A stretch of 6,994 nt of DNA, from assembly GCA_030152125.1 (NCBI GenBank), contig JASLIR010000114.1, positions 1 through 6,994 of the forward strand, read 5' to 3'. The translations under genes and the position numbers were made by a program. The notes beneath the pieces were generated by a model. It saw only the letters and a program-made list of their open reading frames with translations. It was not told where the DNA came from and did not search any database. This DNA is from Alkanindiges sp. Lineage in GTDB: Bacteria; Pseudomonadota; Gammaproteobacteria; Pseudomonadales; Moraxellaceae. This document shows, one piece after another, positions 1 through 6,325 of this stretch. Position 1 is the stretch's first letter. Every line of letters starts with the position of its first letter.

Positions 1-1767
1 GATGGTGCTGGCGGGCAGTACGGTTTCGGCCAGCCGGGCAATAATGTCCGGTTCCGACAGCAGGTCTGGCGACACCGGGGTATTGCGCCCGGCAGACAGA
101 TGCACATTGCTCATGGAGTCTTCCACGGTAATGGCCTGCGGACCATGCAACTGGTTGTCCACTTCGGTACGGCCCAGGCAGGGCAGCATCAGGGCATCCT
201 TACCACATACCAGATGGCTGCGGTTGAGCTTGGTAGTCACATGCGTGGTCAGGTTGCAGTGACGCAATGCCTCATGGGTGTAGGGGGTGTCCGGGGTTGC
301 AGCAGCAAAATTACCACCCAGCGCAAAAAATACCTTTACCCGCTGTTCATGCATGGCCTTAATGGTTTCCACCACCCCCAGCCCATGCTGGCGCGGCGAC
401 TGGATGCCAAACACCCGGTCCAGGTTATCCAGCAGTTTTGCTGACGGGTGTTCGTTAATGCCCATGGTGCGGTCGCCCTGCACATTGCTGTGACCGCGTA
501 CCGGGCAGGCACCGGCACCAGGGCGGCCAATGTGCCCACGTGCCAGCAGCAGGTTGGCCAGCATGTGAATATTGGCGACCCCATTACGGTGCTGGGTCAT
601 GCCCATGCCCCAGCAGAAAATCACCCGTTTGGCATCCCTGAAAATTTTGGCAATGGCTTGTAGTTGTTCGGGTGATAAACCGCTGTGGGTGTGAATATCT
701 GCCCAGTCGGAGTTATCAATCTCATCCAGCATGGCATTAAAGCCCTGGGTGTTGTTATCGATAAAGGCGCGGTCAAAGAGGCTGGGGCGGCCAGCGGCCA
801 GTTCCTGCTTATCCCATTCGCGCAGGTGCTTCATCATGCCGTGCAGCAGGGCATAGTCGCCGCCTACGTTAGGTTGAAAATAGTATTTGCTGATGGGCGT
901 ACTGCCATTGGTCATCATTTCCAGCGGGCTTTGCGGGTCCTGAAAACGCTCCAGTCCGCGTTCCTTCAGCGGGTTCACGGCGACGATGGTAGCACCACGC
1001 TTAGAGGCTTCCCGCAGGGTGCTCAGCATGCGCGGGTGGTTGGTACCGGGGTTTTGTCCAAACAGGAAAATGGCATCAGCCTGTTCAAAGTCATCCAGTG
1101 TGACGGTGCCTTTACCCAGTCCAATTGAGTCGGTCAGGCCCACGCTGGTGGTTTCGTGACACATGTTGGAACAGTCCGGGAAGTTGTTGGTGCCGTAGCT
1201 GCGTACAAACAGCTGGTATAAAAAAGCTGCTTCGTTACTGGTACGCCCGGAAGTATAAAAGGCGGCCTGATCCGGGTTATCCAGTGCGTGCAGGTGCCGG
1301 GCAATCAGTTTAAAGGCATCTTCCCAGCTAATCGGCACATAATGATCTGTCGTGGCATCGTAGCGCATGGGGTGGGTGAGGCGGCCCTGTTGTTCCAGAA
1401 AGAAATCGCTTTGCTGGGATAGCCAGCTGACACTATGACGGGCAAAAAATTCCGGCGGTACCGTCTTGCTGGTGGCCTCAAAGGCGATGGCTTTGGCGCC
1501 GTTTTCACAAAAGTTAAAGGTGTGGGCGTCTTTCTTTTCCGGCCAGGCACAACCGGGACAGTCAAAACCGGTGGGCTGGTTGATGTTCAGCAGGGTAATG
1601 GCGCCTTTTTTAAGGATACCCTGTTGCGACAGGTTGCGTGACACACTCAGCAAGGCACCCCAGCCGCCAGCCGGGTGGGTATAGGGTTCGATTCTGGCTT
1701 TGCTATGGCTAATGTTCTCGCTGTGCGGCGCATCTGCTGCATGCTGGTGGTGGTTTTTATCTTCCAT
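1..1767 (-). CDS. FdhF/YdeP-family molybdopterin oxidoreductase, N-terminal 589 residues (C-terminus beyond the left edge)
   Basis: The reading frame is open from the ATG at 1767 to base 1 with no stop. Only the first 589 residues of a family usually near 750-780 are present, so the C-terminal molybdopterin-dinucleotide-binding part is outside the window. Visible marks: GGWGALLS near residue 34; GFDCPGCAWP with C70 and C73, followed by C87 in FCENGAKA, the cysteine-rich N-terminus expected to hold an Fe-S cluster; DCSNMCHETTS, where C203 aligns with the Sec/Cys molybdenum ligand of formate dehydrogenase H (so a Cys enzyme, not a selenoprotein); NPGTNHPRML at 239-248; and GRPGAGACPVRGHSNVQGDR at 414-433. 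AGAGGG, 7 nt before the ATG, supports the start. Members are predicted cytoplasmic formate dehydrogenase-like enzymes, and E. coli YdeP is linked to acid resistance. The true substrate is not shown by the sequence. An upstream LysR gene on the same strand is the likely regulator. No fdhD is visible. Confidence 0.93.
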   Translation of the reverse strand, partial: MEDKNHHQHAADAPHSENISHSKARIEPYTHPAGGWGALLSVSRNLSQQGILKKGAITLLNINQPTGFDCPGCAWPEKKDAHTFNFCENGAKAIAFEATSKTVPPEFFARHSVSWLSQQSDFFLEQQGRLTHPMRYDATTDHYVPISWEDAFKLIARHLHALDNPDQAAFYTSGRTSNEAAFLYQLFVRSYGTNNFPDCSNMCHETTSVGLTDSIGLGKGTVTLDDFEQADAIFLFGQNPGTNHPRMLSTLREASKRGATIVAVNPLKERGLERFQDPQSPLEMMTNGSTPISKYYFQPNVGGDYALLHGMMKHLREWDKQELAAGRPSLFDRAFIDNNTQGFNAMLDEIDNSDWADIHTHSGLSPEQLQAIAKIFRDAKRVIFCWGMGMTQHRNGVANIHMLANLLLARGHIGRPGAGACPVRGHSNVQGDRTMGINEHPSAKLLDNLDRVFGIQSPRQHGLGVVETIKAMHEQRVKVFFALGGNFAAATPDTPYTHEALRHCNLTTHVTTKLNRSHLVCGKDALMLPCLGRTEVDNQLHGPQAITVEDSMSNVHLSAGRNTPVSPDLLSEPDIIARLAETVLPASTI

Positions 1768-1830
1768 TTTTAAACCCTCTGCTGGCGTGGCGTCGTGCCT
1801 GGTGGAAGTCATGACGGCTGCGGTTTTAGT

Positions 1831-1899
1831 CCATTGTCATCGTATATTTTTCAAAGCGGTAGCGTTTTATTGCTGATGCTTTGTAAAAAATGACAATGG
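1831..1899 (-). repeat. 69-nt imperfect hairpin with perfect 10-bp terminal inverted repeats, upstream of the FdhF/YdeP gene
   Basis: CCATTGTCAT at 1831-1840 is the exact reverse complement of ATGACAATGG at 1890-1899. Inside lies a second, nested symmetry with a slightly shifted centre: TTTT (1847-1850) against AAAA (1885-1888), CAAAGC (1852-1857) against GCTTTG (1878-1883), and AGC (1861-1863) against GCT (1872-1874). It sits 64 bp before the oxidoreductase start. It could be a structured mRNA leader, a pair of distant operator half-sites, or the remnant of a small palindromic repeat. No clear target-site duplication flanks it. Confidence 0.55.
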
Positions 1900-1949
1900 C
1901 GTTTGGGACAGCTTTACCATAGCAAGGTGACAGGCGTTGTTCTAATCGT

Positions 1950-1982
1950 TTAAATAAAACTGATGATAACCACAGGTTATCA
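1950..1982 (-). terminator. Probable intrinsic terminator of the LysR gene
   Basis: On the minus strand the stop codon of the LysR gene is followed 9 nt later by TGATAACC-TGT-GGTTATCA (1982-1964), a perfect 8-bp stem with a 3-nt loop, and then by the T-rich stretch GTTTTATTT. Position and T-tract fit a Rho-independent terminator. The stem is AT-rich (3 G/C pairs of 8), so it may be weak or may instead be a compact palindromic operator. The plus strand has no T-tract after the stem. Confidence 0.55.
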
Positions 1983-1991
1983 CGGCTTGTA

Positions 1992-2903
1992 TCAGGTGTG
2001 TGCAGGCAGCAACTCATCCAGCACCGCCTGCAGGTCCAGGCTAGCAGCCAGTTGCCATGCTGCATTGGACAGTGCGGATTGATTGTCCCGTTTGAGGCGG
2101 ACCAGACAAACATCCTCACTGCGTTGCGGGGTGATAGGGTGCAGGCGCAACCCGGCAGCCATGTACTGGGCTGGCAGGGCGCTTAAGGGCAGGATACTCA
2201 AACCGCGTCCACTCAGGCATTCAGCCAGAATCACCTCAATGGCGTTGGTTTGCAGTACTACATTAGGTACTACCGCAAACTCCTTAAAAATAGCATCCAG
2301 CGTTTGCCGGTTCAGCATGTCGCGCCCCAGCAGGCACAGTGGCAGGCTGGCGACCTCAGCCCAGTCCAGCTGGCGCGGCAAGGCTGCCTGCTCACTGGCT
2401 ACCAGCACAAAGCGCTCCGAAAATAGCGGTAGCACATCATAGCTGTCATCCAGCACCGAACGGTCATACAGCAAGGCCAGATGCAACTCCTGATCGCGCA
2501 ACTGCTGCAATATCACCGGAGTACTAAGTGACAGCATTTCCAGGGTTAACTGGGGGATGGTCTGCCGGTATTCTGCGCATAACAGGGTGGCGGCATGAAT
2601 GGCGGTGGGAATCACCCCGATGGTCAAATGCCCGCGTGGCACACTGCGAATCAGGTCGGCCTCCTGCCGCAAGCCCTGCAACGAGTCCAGCATCTGCCTT
2701 GCCCACTGGATCACCCGTTCACCTTCCGGGGTAATGCCCTGAAAGCTGCGGTTACGCTTTATGATGGTAATGCCCAGTTCCTGTTCCAGCTCGCGGATGC
2801 CGTTGGACAGCGCCGGTTGTGACACATGGCAGCTTTCTGCGGCGCGGCCAAAGTGGCGGTGCTTGTCCAGTGCGATCAGGTAGTGAAGCTGGCGCATAAA
2901 CAT
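1992..2903 (-). CDS. LysR-family transcriptional regulator
   Basis: At 303 residues this is the normal length for a LysR-type regulator. The N-terminal winged helix-turn-helix covers about residues 1-62: RQLHYLIALDKHRHFGRAA, then SCHVSQPALSNGIRELEQEL as the recognition region, then ITPEGERV at the wing. A linker helix follows to about residue 90. The C-terminal effector domain begins at GHLTIGVIPT (91-100) and includes GRGLSILPLSALP (232-244). The AAGGA on the minus strand at 2918-2914, 10 nt before the ATG at 2903, favours this start, although an in-frame ATG two codons later gives the RQLHYL start common in the family. The FdhF/YdeP gene follows on the same strand after 224 bp, so that gene is the likely target. 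The co-inducer cannot be read from the sequence. The 154 bp between this gene and the NAD-kinase-like gene must hold its promoter, but I find no convincing -35/-10 pair there. Confidence 0.93.
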   Translation of the reverse strand: MFMRQLHYLIALDKHRHFGRAAESCHVSQPALSNGIRELEQELGITIIKRNRSFQGITPEGERVIQWARQMLDSLQGLRQEADLIRSVPRGHLTIGVIPTAIHAATLLCAEYRQTIPQLTLEMLSLSTPVILQQLRDQELHLALLYDRSVLDDSYDVLPLFSERFVLVASEQAALPRQLDWAEVASLPLCLLGRDMLNRQTLDAIFKEFAVVPNVVLQTNAIEVILAECLSGRGLSILPLSALPAQYMAAGLRLHPITPQRSEDVCLVRLKRDNQSALSNAAWQLAASLDLQAVLDELLPAHT

Positions 2904-2913
2904 GGGTGGGTAG

Positions 2914-2930
2914 TCCTTTTTTGCAAAAAA
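2914..2930 (-). promoter_or_regulatory. Ribosome binding site of the LysR gene overlapping a TTTTTTGCAAAAAA palindrome
   Basis: The Shine-Dalgarno-like AAGGA (minus strand, 2918-2914) abuts and partly overlaps a perfect 14-bp palindrome, TTTTTTGCAAAAAA, at 2917-2930. The arms are pure T/A and could pair in the mRNA or bend the DNA. No function is known and the pairing is weak. Confidence 0.35.
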
Positions 2931-3057
2931 CAGTAGCTGGGTGTAGGGATAAGCCCTTGGCAGGCCATGCAGCTATGCCAGACCAGTATGCCGGGTCACT
3001 ACCTTACCGGCGTGAATTCCCCTGCAATGACTGATCTACTGACCCTAAGACTGTACC

Positions 3058-3987
3058 TTATCGGCTGTGGCTTGTGGCAGGCTGTTGGACACAAATGTTC
3101 AGGCTTTGCTGCGCCACCCGCAGGCTTACTTGCTGGCCCCAGTCAAAACTTAAAAAGTCCTGTTCAATGCCATCGCCAAAAATAACGCCCTGCGTTTCCA
3201 TTTTGGAAATAACCTCTAGCTGTTCACCATAGCCGATGCTACCAGCACTGATGCCGGTTGCCGTGTGTCCGCTTAGCCAGGGCTCGCGTACCCGGAAGCT
3301 GATCACATGCTCTTCCGGGTGGGGCAGGCGGATCGGGTTGCTACTCAAACTGTTAAGGGAAGACATCCAGCCACTGCTGCCAGTTCCGGTAGACACAATA
3401 ATGCCGGAGCTGGACTGGTGTTCGCGCTGCTGCTGGTAGGCAATATCGTATTTAGCCGACTGGTGCGATATATGGCCGATAAACACTTCATTCAACGCAG
3501 TAATCTTTTGCGAATCATCCAGCTGTGCCTCCAGCATGGTTCTTTCTTCACTGTTCAGGTCATCTGCCTCAAACTGTTTAAACAGCAAGCCCGCCTGTGC
3601 CACATGGTGATTCACCATCAATTGCTGCGAATAACCCGGGCTGATACAGGCAGGATCGAAACCTATTACCTGTTGCCCGGCCAGGTACTTGCTGACGTTG
3701 GGCACTAGGCCATCCTGCCCAATCACCACAATCAGGTCGTCCGGCAGAAAGTCAAAACGGTCCAGTTGCGAACGTTCTACCTGGGCATAACGCCATGTGC
3801 CGGGGACCTGCCGGTTGATTTCGCGCAGGCAGGCCTGCTGGGCCAGATGATCCTGATACACCGGGTCTATCGACAGGCCGCGCTGCTTGAGGAAAAACAC
3901 CGCCTGCCCGTGGGTGGCATGCCGGGCCAGCAGTGATTCATACAGGCTAAGGCGGTATAGCACCACCACACGCTGATTACCGGCCAT
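3058..3987 (-). CDS. NAD-kinase-fold protein (ATP-NAD kinase-like, diverged)
   Basis: The 309 residues carry NAD-kinase family landmarks in order. LIVVIGQDGLVPNVSKYL (85-102) sits where NAD kinases have the phosphate-binding GGDGT motif, here GQDGL at 90-94. N166-E167 in ALNEVFIGH matches the conserved NE motif. SGIIVSTGTGSSGW (194-207) matches the G-V-I-V-S-T-P-T-G-S-T segment that contacts NAD. A C-terminal beta-rich region ends with GVIFGDGI. True NAD kinases make NADP from NAD and a phosphate donor in the cytoplasm. The changed GGDGT and the sequence between the motifs suggest a divergent subfamily whose activity or ligand may differ. The start at 3987 has AAGGTGA 6-7 nt upstream and lies one base after the SPFH stop, so translation is probably coupled. 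I regard the fold as well supported and NAD kinase activity as unproven. Confidence 0.85.
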   Translation of the reverse strand: MAGNQRVVVLYRLSLYESLLARHATHGQAVFFLKQRGLSIDPVYQDHLAQQACLREINRQVPGTWRYAQVERSQLDRFDFLPDDLIVVIGQDGLVPNVSKYLAGQQVIGFDPACISPGYSQQLMVNHHVAQAGLLFKQFEADDLNSEERTMLEAQLDDSQKITALNEVFIGHISHQSAKYDIAYQQQREHQSSSGIIVSTGTGSSGWMSSLNSLSSNPIRLPHPEEHVISFRVREPWLSGHTATGISAGSIGYGEQLEVISKMETQGVIFGDGIEQDFLSFDWGQQVSLRVAQQSLNICVQQPATSHSR

Positions 3988-3988
3988 A

Positions 3989-5041
3989 TCAGCTCACCTT
4001 GGTCAGTGCCCGGGATTGCTGGAATACCTTGCCTAAAATATCAGTCAGTTCGGATGTGGACACATTAATGGATTCCACATTGGACAGCTGTTTAAAGGCT
4101 TCCTGCAATACCAAGTTAAACTGGGTGGTTTCCGACAGGTTTTCGTATAGCTCCTGCCGTTTCTTTTCCGCTTCAAGGCGTGCTGTTTCGGTCAGGTCGA
4201 TGGCATAGGCTTCACCATCAGCCCTGATTTTGACCTGCTCGGCCTTGGCAACCGCTTCAATTCTGGAAATGGCTGCCTGTGAATCGGCTTTGATTTTCTC
4301 CGACTTGGTGGCCTCTTCCACACGCTGAATCTGGTTGGCACCTTCCTGCGCAATTAGTCTGGCCTCCCGGGCGGCAATTTCGATTTTGGTCGCCAGCTCA
4401 TTTTCGGCAATCACGCGTTCCTTTTCCACTGCTACGGCACGGCGCTGGAAAATAGCCTCGTCGGATTTCTGCTGGATCATTTCCCGGGTAGGGGTTTGCA
4501 TGGCCTTTTCAATGTCGGCACTGGTTTTAATGGCATTCACCGAAAAGGACACAATCTCCAGCCCCAGATCCGCAATGGCTTTGGCACTGCTTAAACTTTC
4601 CAGCAGGTGATTACGCAGGCCGGAAGCACCCTGCTTAAAGGTGGTATCCAGTGTTTTTGCTGAAAAATAGTCATTGCAAAAGCCAAGGGTAAGCTGGGTT
4701 ACCAGGCTTCTTAAACTGTTTTTCGGGTCGTCCAGATAGCTGGCAGTGCGGATATCTACCGAAAAGTTAATGCGTTCGGCCAGCTTGATGGCATCAATCA
4801 CCCGGAAGGACAGCACAGCCTCCACAATAATGCTTTGATGGTCGGCTGAACGGTTGCTGAGTTGCATGATAATTTCGGCATCATCCACCGGTACCATGGC
4901 AATGGAGGTGGACAGTGGACGGAACCAGAAAGCCGTACCACGGCCGGAAGCCACCAGTTTACCCTTGCTATACTTTAAAACGTATTCGTTCGGGTTACTG
5001 CGCAAGTGGTAAAAGAAAGGGTATTTTGTAATTTCAGCCAT
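3989..5041 (-). CDS. SPFH/band-7 (prohibitin-like) domain protein with a long coiled coil
   Basis: This 350-residue protein has an SPFH-like N-terminal region (about 15-180): YVLKYSKGKLVASGRGTAFWF, then MVPVDDAEIIM, then QSIIVEAVLSFRVIDAIKLAERINF, and an LGLEIVSFSVNAI strand near 159-171. Residues about 190-300 form an uninterrupted, charged, Ala/Glu/Lys-rich helix typical of the coiled coil through which SPFH proteins assemble into rings or cages. No N-terminal hydrophobic segment or signal peptide is visible, unlike HflK/C, QmcA or flotillins, so it may be cytosolic or peripherally membrane-bound. AGGAG, 7 nt before the ATG, gives a strong start. It lies between nrtR (60 nt upstream) and the NAD-kinase-like gene (1 nt downstream), so it probably works with that protein. 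The role is inferred to be scaffolding. No enzymatic motif is seen. Confidence 0.9.
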   Translation of the reverse strand: MAEITKYPFFYHLRSNPNEYVLKYSKGKLVASGRGTAFWFRPLSTSIAMVPVDDAEIIMQLSNRSADHQSIIVEAVLSFRVIDAIKLAERINFSVDIRTASYLDDPKNSLRSLVTQLTLGFCNDYFSAKTLDTTFKQGASGLRNHLLESLSSAKAIADLGLEIVSFSVNAIKTSADIEKAMQTPTREMIQQKSDEAIFQRRAVAVEKERVIAENELATKIEIAAREARLIAQEGANQIQRVEEATKSEKIKADSQAAISRIEAVAKAEQVKIRADGEAYAIDLTETARLEAEKKRQELYENLSETTQFNLVLQEAFKQLSNVESINVSTSELTDILGKVFQQSRALTKVS

Positions 5042-5101
5042 GTTGTTTCTCCTCTTTATTCAGGGCGTTATCTATATAGTTGCTGACATTGGCAAGGCAG
5101 C

Positions 5102-5956
5102 TTAGTCCTTTGCCGGGTCAGCGGGTGCTTGGTGTTGCTGCTGTTCTTTATCAGCTTGCTGCGGGTTTCTGGGCAGCTCCAGCATGCGTGGAAAATGAAA
5201 GTCAAAACTGTTATGCGCGTAACGGTACAATTGCGCCGGGCGTTTGCCGGCCAGCTTGCTTTGCCCGGTTTCCACCACCACGCCAGCCTCCAGTACGCGC
5301 CGCCGGAAGGCTTTTTTATCCAGGCTTTGCTGCAGGATAATTTCGTAAATCTGCTGTAGCTCGGTCAGGGTGAACTGTTCCGGCATCAAGCTAATGGGCA
5401 GGGCGGTGTAGCGGGTTTTACTGCTCAGGCGCTCCAGTGCCATGCCCAGTAATTGCTGGTGATCAAACGCCAGCGCTAACTGCTGTGCCTGCTGCACCGG
5501 AACCCATTCACTGTATTCCACCTGTTGTGCCACTTGCTGTGCTGCTTGCGGTGACGACGCTGGCTGTGTAATGGCCTGAAAGTCGACTAAAGCAAAATAC
5601 AGCACCGTCACAGCCCAGCCACGCGGGTCACGGCTGGCATTACCCACTGTGCCCACCTGTTCCAGATACGGCGAGGCGATGCCGGTTTTATCAACCAGCT
5701 TGCGGTGGGCAGTTGCCATCAGGTCTGTATCGGCCTGCAGGTTGGCAAAACCACCGGGTAATGCCCAACTGCCTTTTTGCGGGTAGTTACCGCGCTTGAT
5801 CAGCAATACCTGTAACTGGCCGGCAAACAGCGAAAAAATCACCATGTCCACCGTTAGCAAGGGGGCATCGTAGTCGCGGCGTTGGTAACTGGCTAAAAAG
5901 TCCTGTTCCGACTGTGGAGCCGCCGAGTCGTTCTTAGCCATTTTGTTATCTGCCAT
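5102..5956 (-). CDS. nrtR: NrtR-family Nudix/winged-helix transcriptional regulator
   Basis: The 284 residues (from the ATG at 5956) have the NrtR two-domain layout. The Nudix-like domain (about 33-160) has GSWALPGGF at 62-70, and SRDPRGWAVTVLYFALV at 108-124, the motif typical of NrtR. The C-terminal winged helix (about 187-250) has FTLTELQQIYE, LDKKAFRRRVLE and GKRPAQLYRY. The Nudix box (69-93) is degenerate: the REUxEE core reads RKLVDK, so it should bind but not hydrolyse its ligand. NrtR regulators repress NAD metabolism genes, and ADP-ribose or related NAD products release them from DNA. The open frame extends to an ATG at 6037, but that codon lies inside the palindrome. ATG 5956, preceded by GGGAAAGG 5-12 nt upstream, is preferred, with ATG 5941 as a second choice. 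The tail after residue 260 is Gln/Pro/Ala-rich and probably disordered. The gene heads the operon with the SPFH and NAD-kinase-like genes. Confidence 0.9.
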   Translation of the reverse strand: MADNKMAKNDSAAPQSEQDFLASYQRRDYDAPLLTVDMVIFSLFAGQLQVLLIKRGNYPQKGSWALPGGFANLQADTDLMATAHRKLVDKTGIASPYLEQVGTVGNASRDPRGWAVTVLYFALVDFQAITQPASSPQAAQQVAQQVEYSEWVPVQQAQQLALAFDHQQLLGMALERLSSKTRYTALPISLMPEQFTLTELQQIYEIILQQSLDKKAFRRRVLEAGVVVETGQSKLAGKRPAQLYRYAHNSFDFHFPRMLELPRNPQQADKEQQQHQAPADPAKD

Positions 5957-6325
5957 GCTGCCTTTCCCTTGATGTGTGTGGAGCCGTATTGACCGCATGC
6001 ATACATGCATCGTTGCGCAATATTTATATAGTGGCATACAGCCACTATATTTTGCAAGTGTGATTTTTAATCTTTTTTAAATGGGGCAGGGCAGCAGGAG
6101 TCCGCACGTTTTTTAGGCGTTTTGCGGCAAGGCAATACTATTTCCGACCAGTGGTATTGTGAGACGTGAACGCTCAGACTATTAATTAAGTAGCTTGCCA
6201 GGATGCTGAAAGCGTATGATAAATTGCTGCTTAACACTGCGCCTGTAAGCAGTTTTTAATACGTTAAGGCATGTCTTGACGGTGATAAAAAAGCATCCAG
6301 CCAAACAGGAAAATGGAAACTTGAC
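5957..6325. other. Divergent intergenic region between nrtR and the WS/DGAT gene
   Basis: About 370 bp without a supported gene. The nrtR leader contains ATGCAT-AC-ATGCAT (5997-6010), and TTGCGCAA lies at 6013-6020. The 25-bp palindrome is at 6026-6050. CAATAC (6133-6138) and GTATTG (6154-6159) form an inverted repeat with a 15-nt spacer. ACTGC (6236-6240) and GCAGT (6249-6253) form a small stem followed by TTTTT. The plus-strand promoter of the acyltransferase must lie here. TATGAT at 6215-6220 is a possible -10, but no well-spaced -35 is seen. Confidence 0.6.
6026..6050. promoter_or_regulatory. Perfect palindromic operator candidate for NrtR
   Basis: ATATAGTGGC (6026-6035) and GCCACTATAT (6041-6050) are exact reverse complements with the 5-nt spacer ATACA between them. 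The site lies 70 bp before the chosen nrtR start. It overlaps a plausible minus-strand promoter, with TTGCAA (6057-6052) as -35 and CACTAT (6033-6028) as -10 at an 18-nt spacing. A long AT-ended palindrome upstream of the regulator fits autorepression of the operon by dimeric NrtR. The site also covers the upstream ATG at 6037, which argues against that start. Binding by this NrtR is inferred. Confidence 0.7.

Noticed and set aside
685..1128. 147-codon plus-strand open frame
   Set aside because: It lies wholly opposite the FdhF/YdeP gene, which has continuous family motifs on the other strand. It is a shadow frame.
1156..1200. Possible selenoprotein formate dehydrogenase
   Set aside because: The ligand position is encoded by a normal Cys codon (C203) and there is no in-frame TGA in the visible part of the gene.
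1831..1899. Insertion sequence ends
   Set aside because: No transposase, no clear target-site duplication, and the element is too short. It is kept only as a hairpin or possible miniature repeat.
1826..2119. 97-codon minus-strand open frame running from the LysR gene into the spacer
   Set aside because: It overlaps the end of the LysR gene in another frame, has no recognisable domain and no ribosome binding site. Its lower part covers the hairpin and terminator.
3307..3708. 133-codon plus-strand open frame
   Set aside because: It is opposite the NAD-kinase-like gene and has no family resemblance. It is a shadow frame.
5957..6037. Upstream in-frame starts of nrtR (ATG at 6037, 6010 and 5998)
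   Set aside because: The 6037 codon lies inside the palindromic operator candidate, none has a ribosome binding site, and the added residues do not resemble the family. ATG 5956 has a good upstream purine-rich site.
6236..6258. Terminator on the plus strand before the WS/DGAT gene
   Set aside because: The stem is only 5 bp and no plus-strand gene precedes it. A leader hairpin is possible but not supported.
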